From Peptoniphilus grossensis ph5 (GTDB lineage: Bacteria; Bacillota; Clostridia; Tissierellales; Peptoniphilaceae): a stretch of 52,749 nt of DNA. Positions within the stretch are counted from its first letter, which is position 1. Each line of letters begins with the position of its first letter. The DNA is taken from assembly GCF_000311825.1 (NCBI RefSeq), contig NZ_HE978568.1, positions 1 through 52,749 on the forward strand, given 5' to 3'. The notes under the pieces are model-generated. The model made no database searches and had not been told where the DNA came from. It worked only from the letters and a program-made list of their open reading frames with translations. Position numbers and translations under genes: made by a program. This document shows, one piece after another, positions 52,701-52,749 of this stretch.

Positions 52701-52749
52701 ATTGCAGGAGAAGTTTTATAGTTTTTCCCAAAAAATTTAAAAAAAAGGC

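Overview
The window is AT-rich DNA from a low-GC Gram-positive anaerobe. The gene set fits a member of the Peptoniphilaceae/Tissierellia group (the Peptoniphilus, Anaerococcus and Finegoldia neighbourhood): type III glutamine synthetase, Bcd-EtfBA, an [FeFe]-hydrogenase, a one-domain superoxide reductase, a G5-repeat surface protein with a sorting signal, and an SLH-domain surface protein. That placement is inference from gene content; no rRNA is present. Most genes lie on the minus strand. I see no tRNA, rRNA, CRISPR array, prophage or intact insertion sequence.

Layout. 1-308: no gene; a leftward promoter inside three imperfect palindromes. 309-4782: minus-strand envelope and regulatory genes (CmpB-like membrane protein, a LuxR-type regulator with an atypical receiver, a LacI regulator, a lipid kinase, DUF948 and YtxH-like proteins). 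4881-5065: a 6S RNA gene with a near-consensus promoter. 5097-16915: housekeeping and signalling genes (RluA synthase, NAD kinase, a glnN-pyrG operon behind a leader hairpin that looks like an attenuator, a two-component system, YihY, recD2-comF, PspC). 16980-20405: pyruvate carboxylase. 20540-21660: a toxin-antitoxin locus whose toxin is frameshifted, flanked by two copies of a structured repeat. 21710-24470: rplM-rpsI and a hydrogenase operon facing a divergent Crp/Fnr regulator. 25249-27415: an apbE operon. 27543-33440: a giant G5 surface protein. 33960-34255: an ilvE remnant. 34357-37337: bcd-etfBA with a candidate Rex operator. 37709-39949: UspA, then a TetR regulator with its operator and an integral-membrane partner. 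40367-42445: a Tyr-rich SLH protein. 42738-45108: an ABC exporter. 45134-52654: PAS-PP2C phosphatase, THUMP methyltransferase, superoxide reductase, Fe-alcohol dehydrogenase and a heterodimeric ABC exporter.

How it fits together. The metabolic genes describe a fermentative anaerobe that disposes of reductant through hydrogen (hydrogenase), butyryl-CoA formation (Bcd-EtfBA) and alcohol (Fe-ADH). It replenishes oxaloacetate with pyruvate carboxylase and detoxifies superoxide with a reductase rather than a dismutase. Two very different surface proteins indicate both sortase-type anchoring and SLH binding to a wall polymer. Regulatory structure visible in the DNA is unusually rich: 6S RNA, a glnN leader terminator, a Rex-like site, a TetR operator, and tandem 13-mers plus a terminator hairpin ahead of the G5 gene.

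No single locus is certain to be a new system. The best candidates for something undescribed are the structured repeat bracketing the toxin-antitoxin genes, the Tyr-rich insert in the SLH protein, the TetR plus DUF2871-fusion pair, and the glnN leader. Both broken genes (toxin and ilvE) can be repaired by restoring one G in a G run, so a sequencing error has to be excluded for each.
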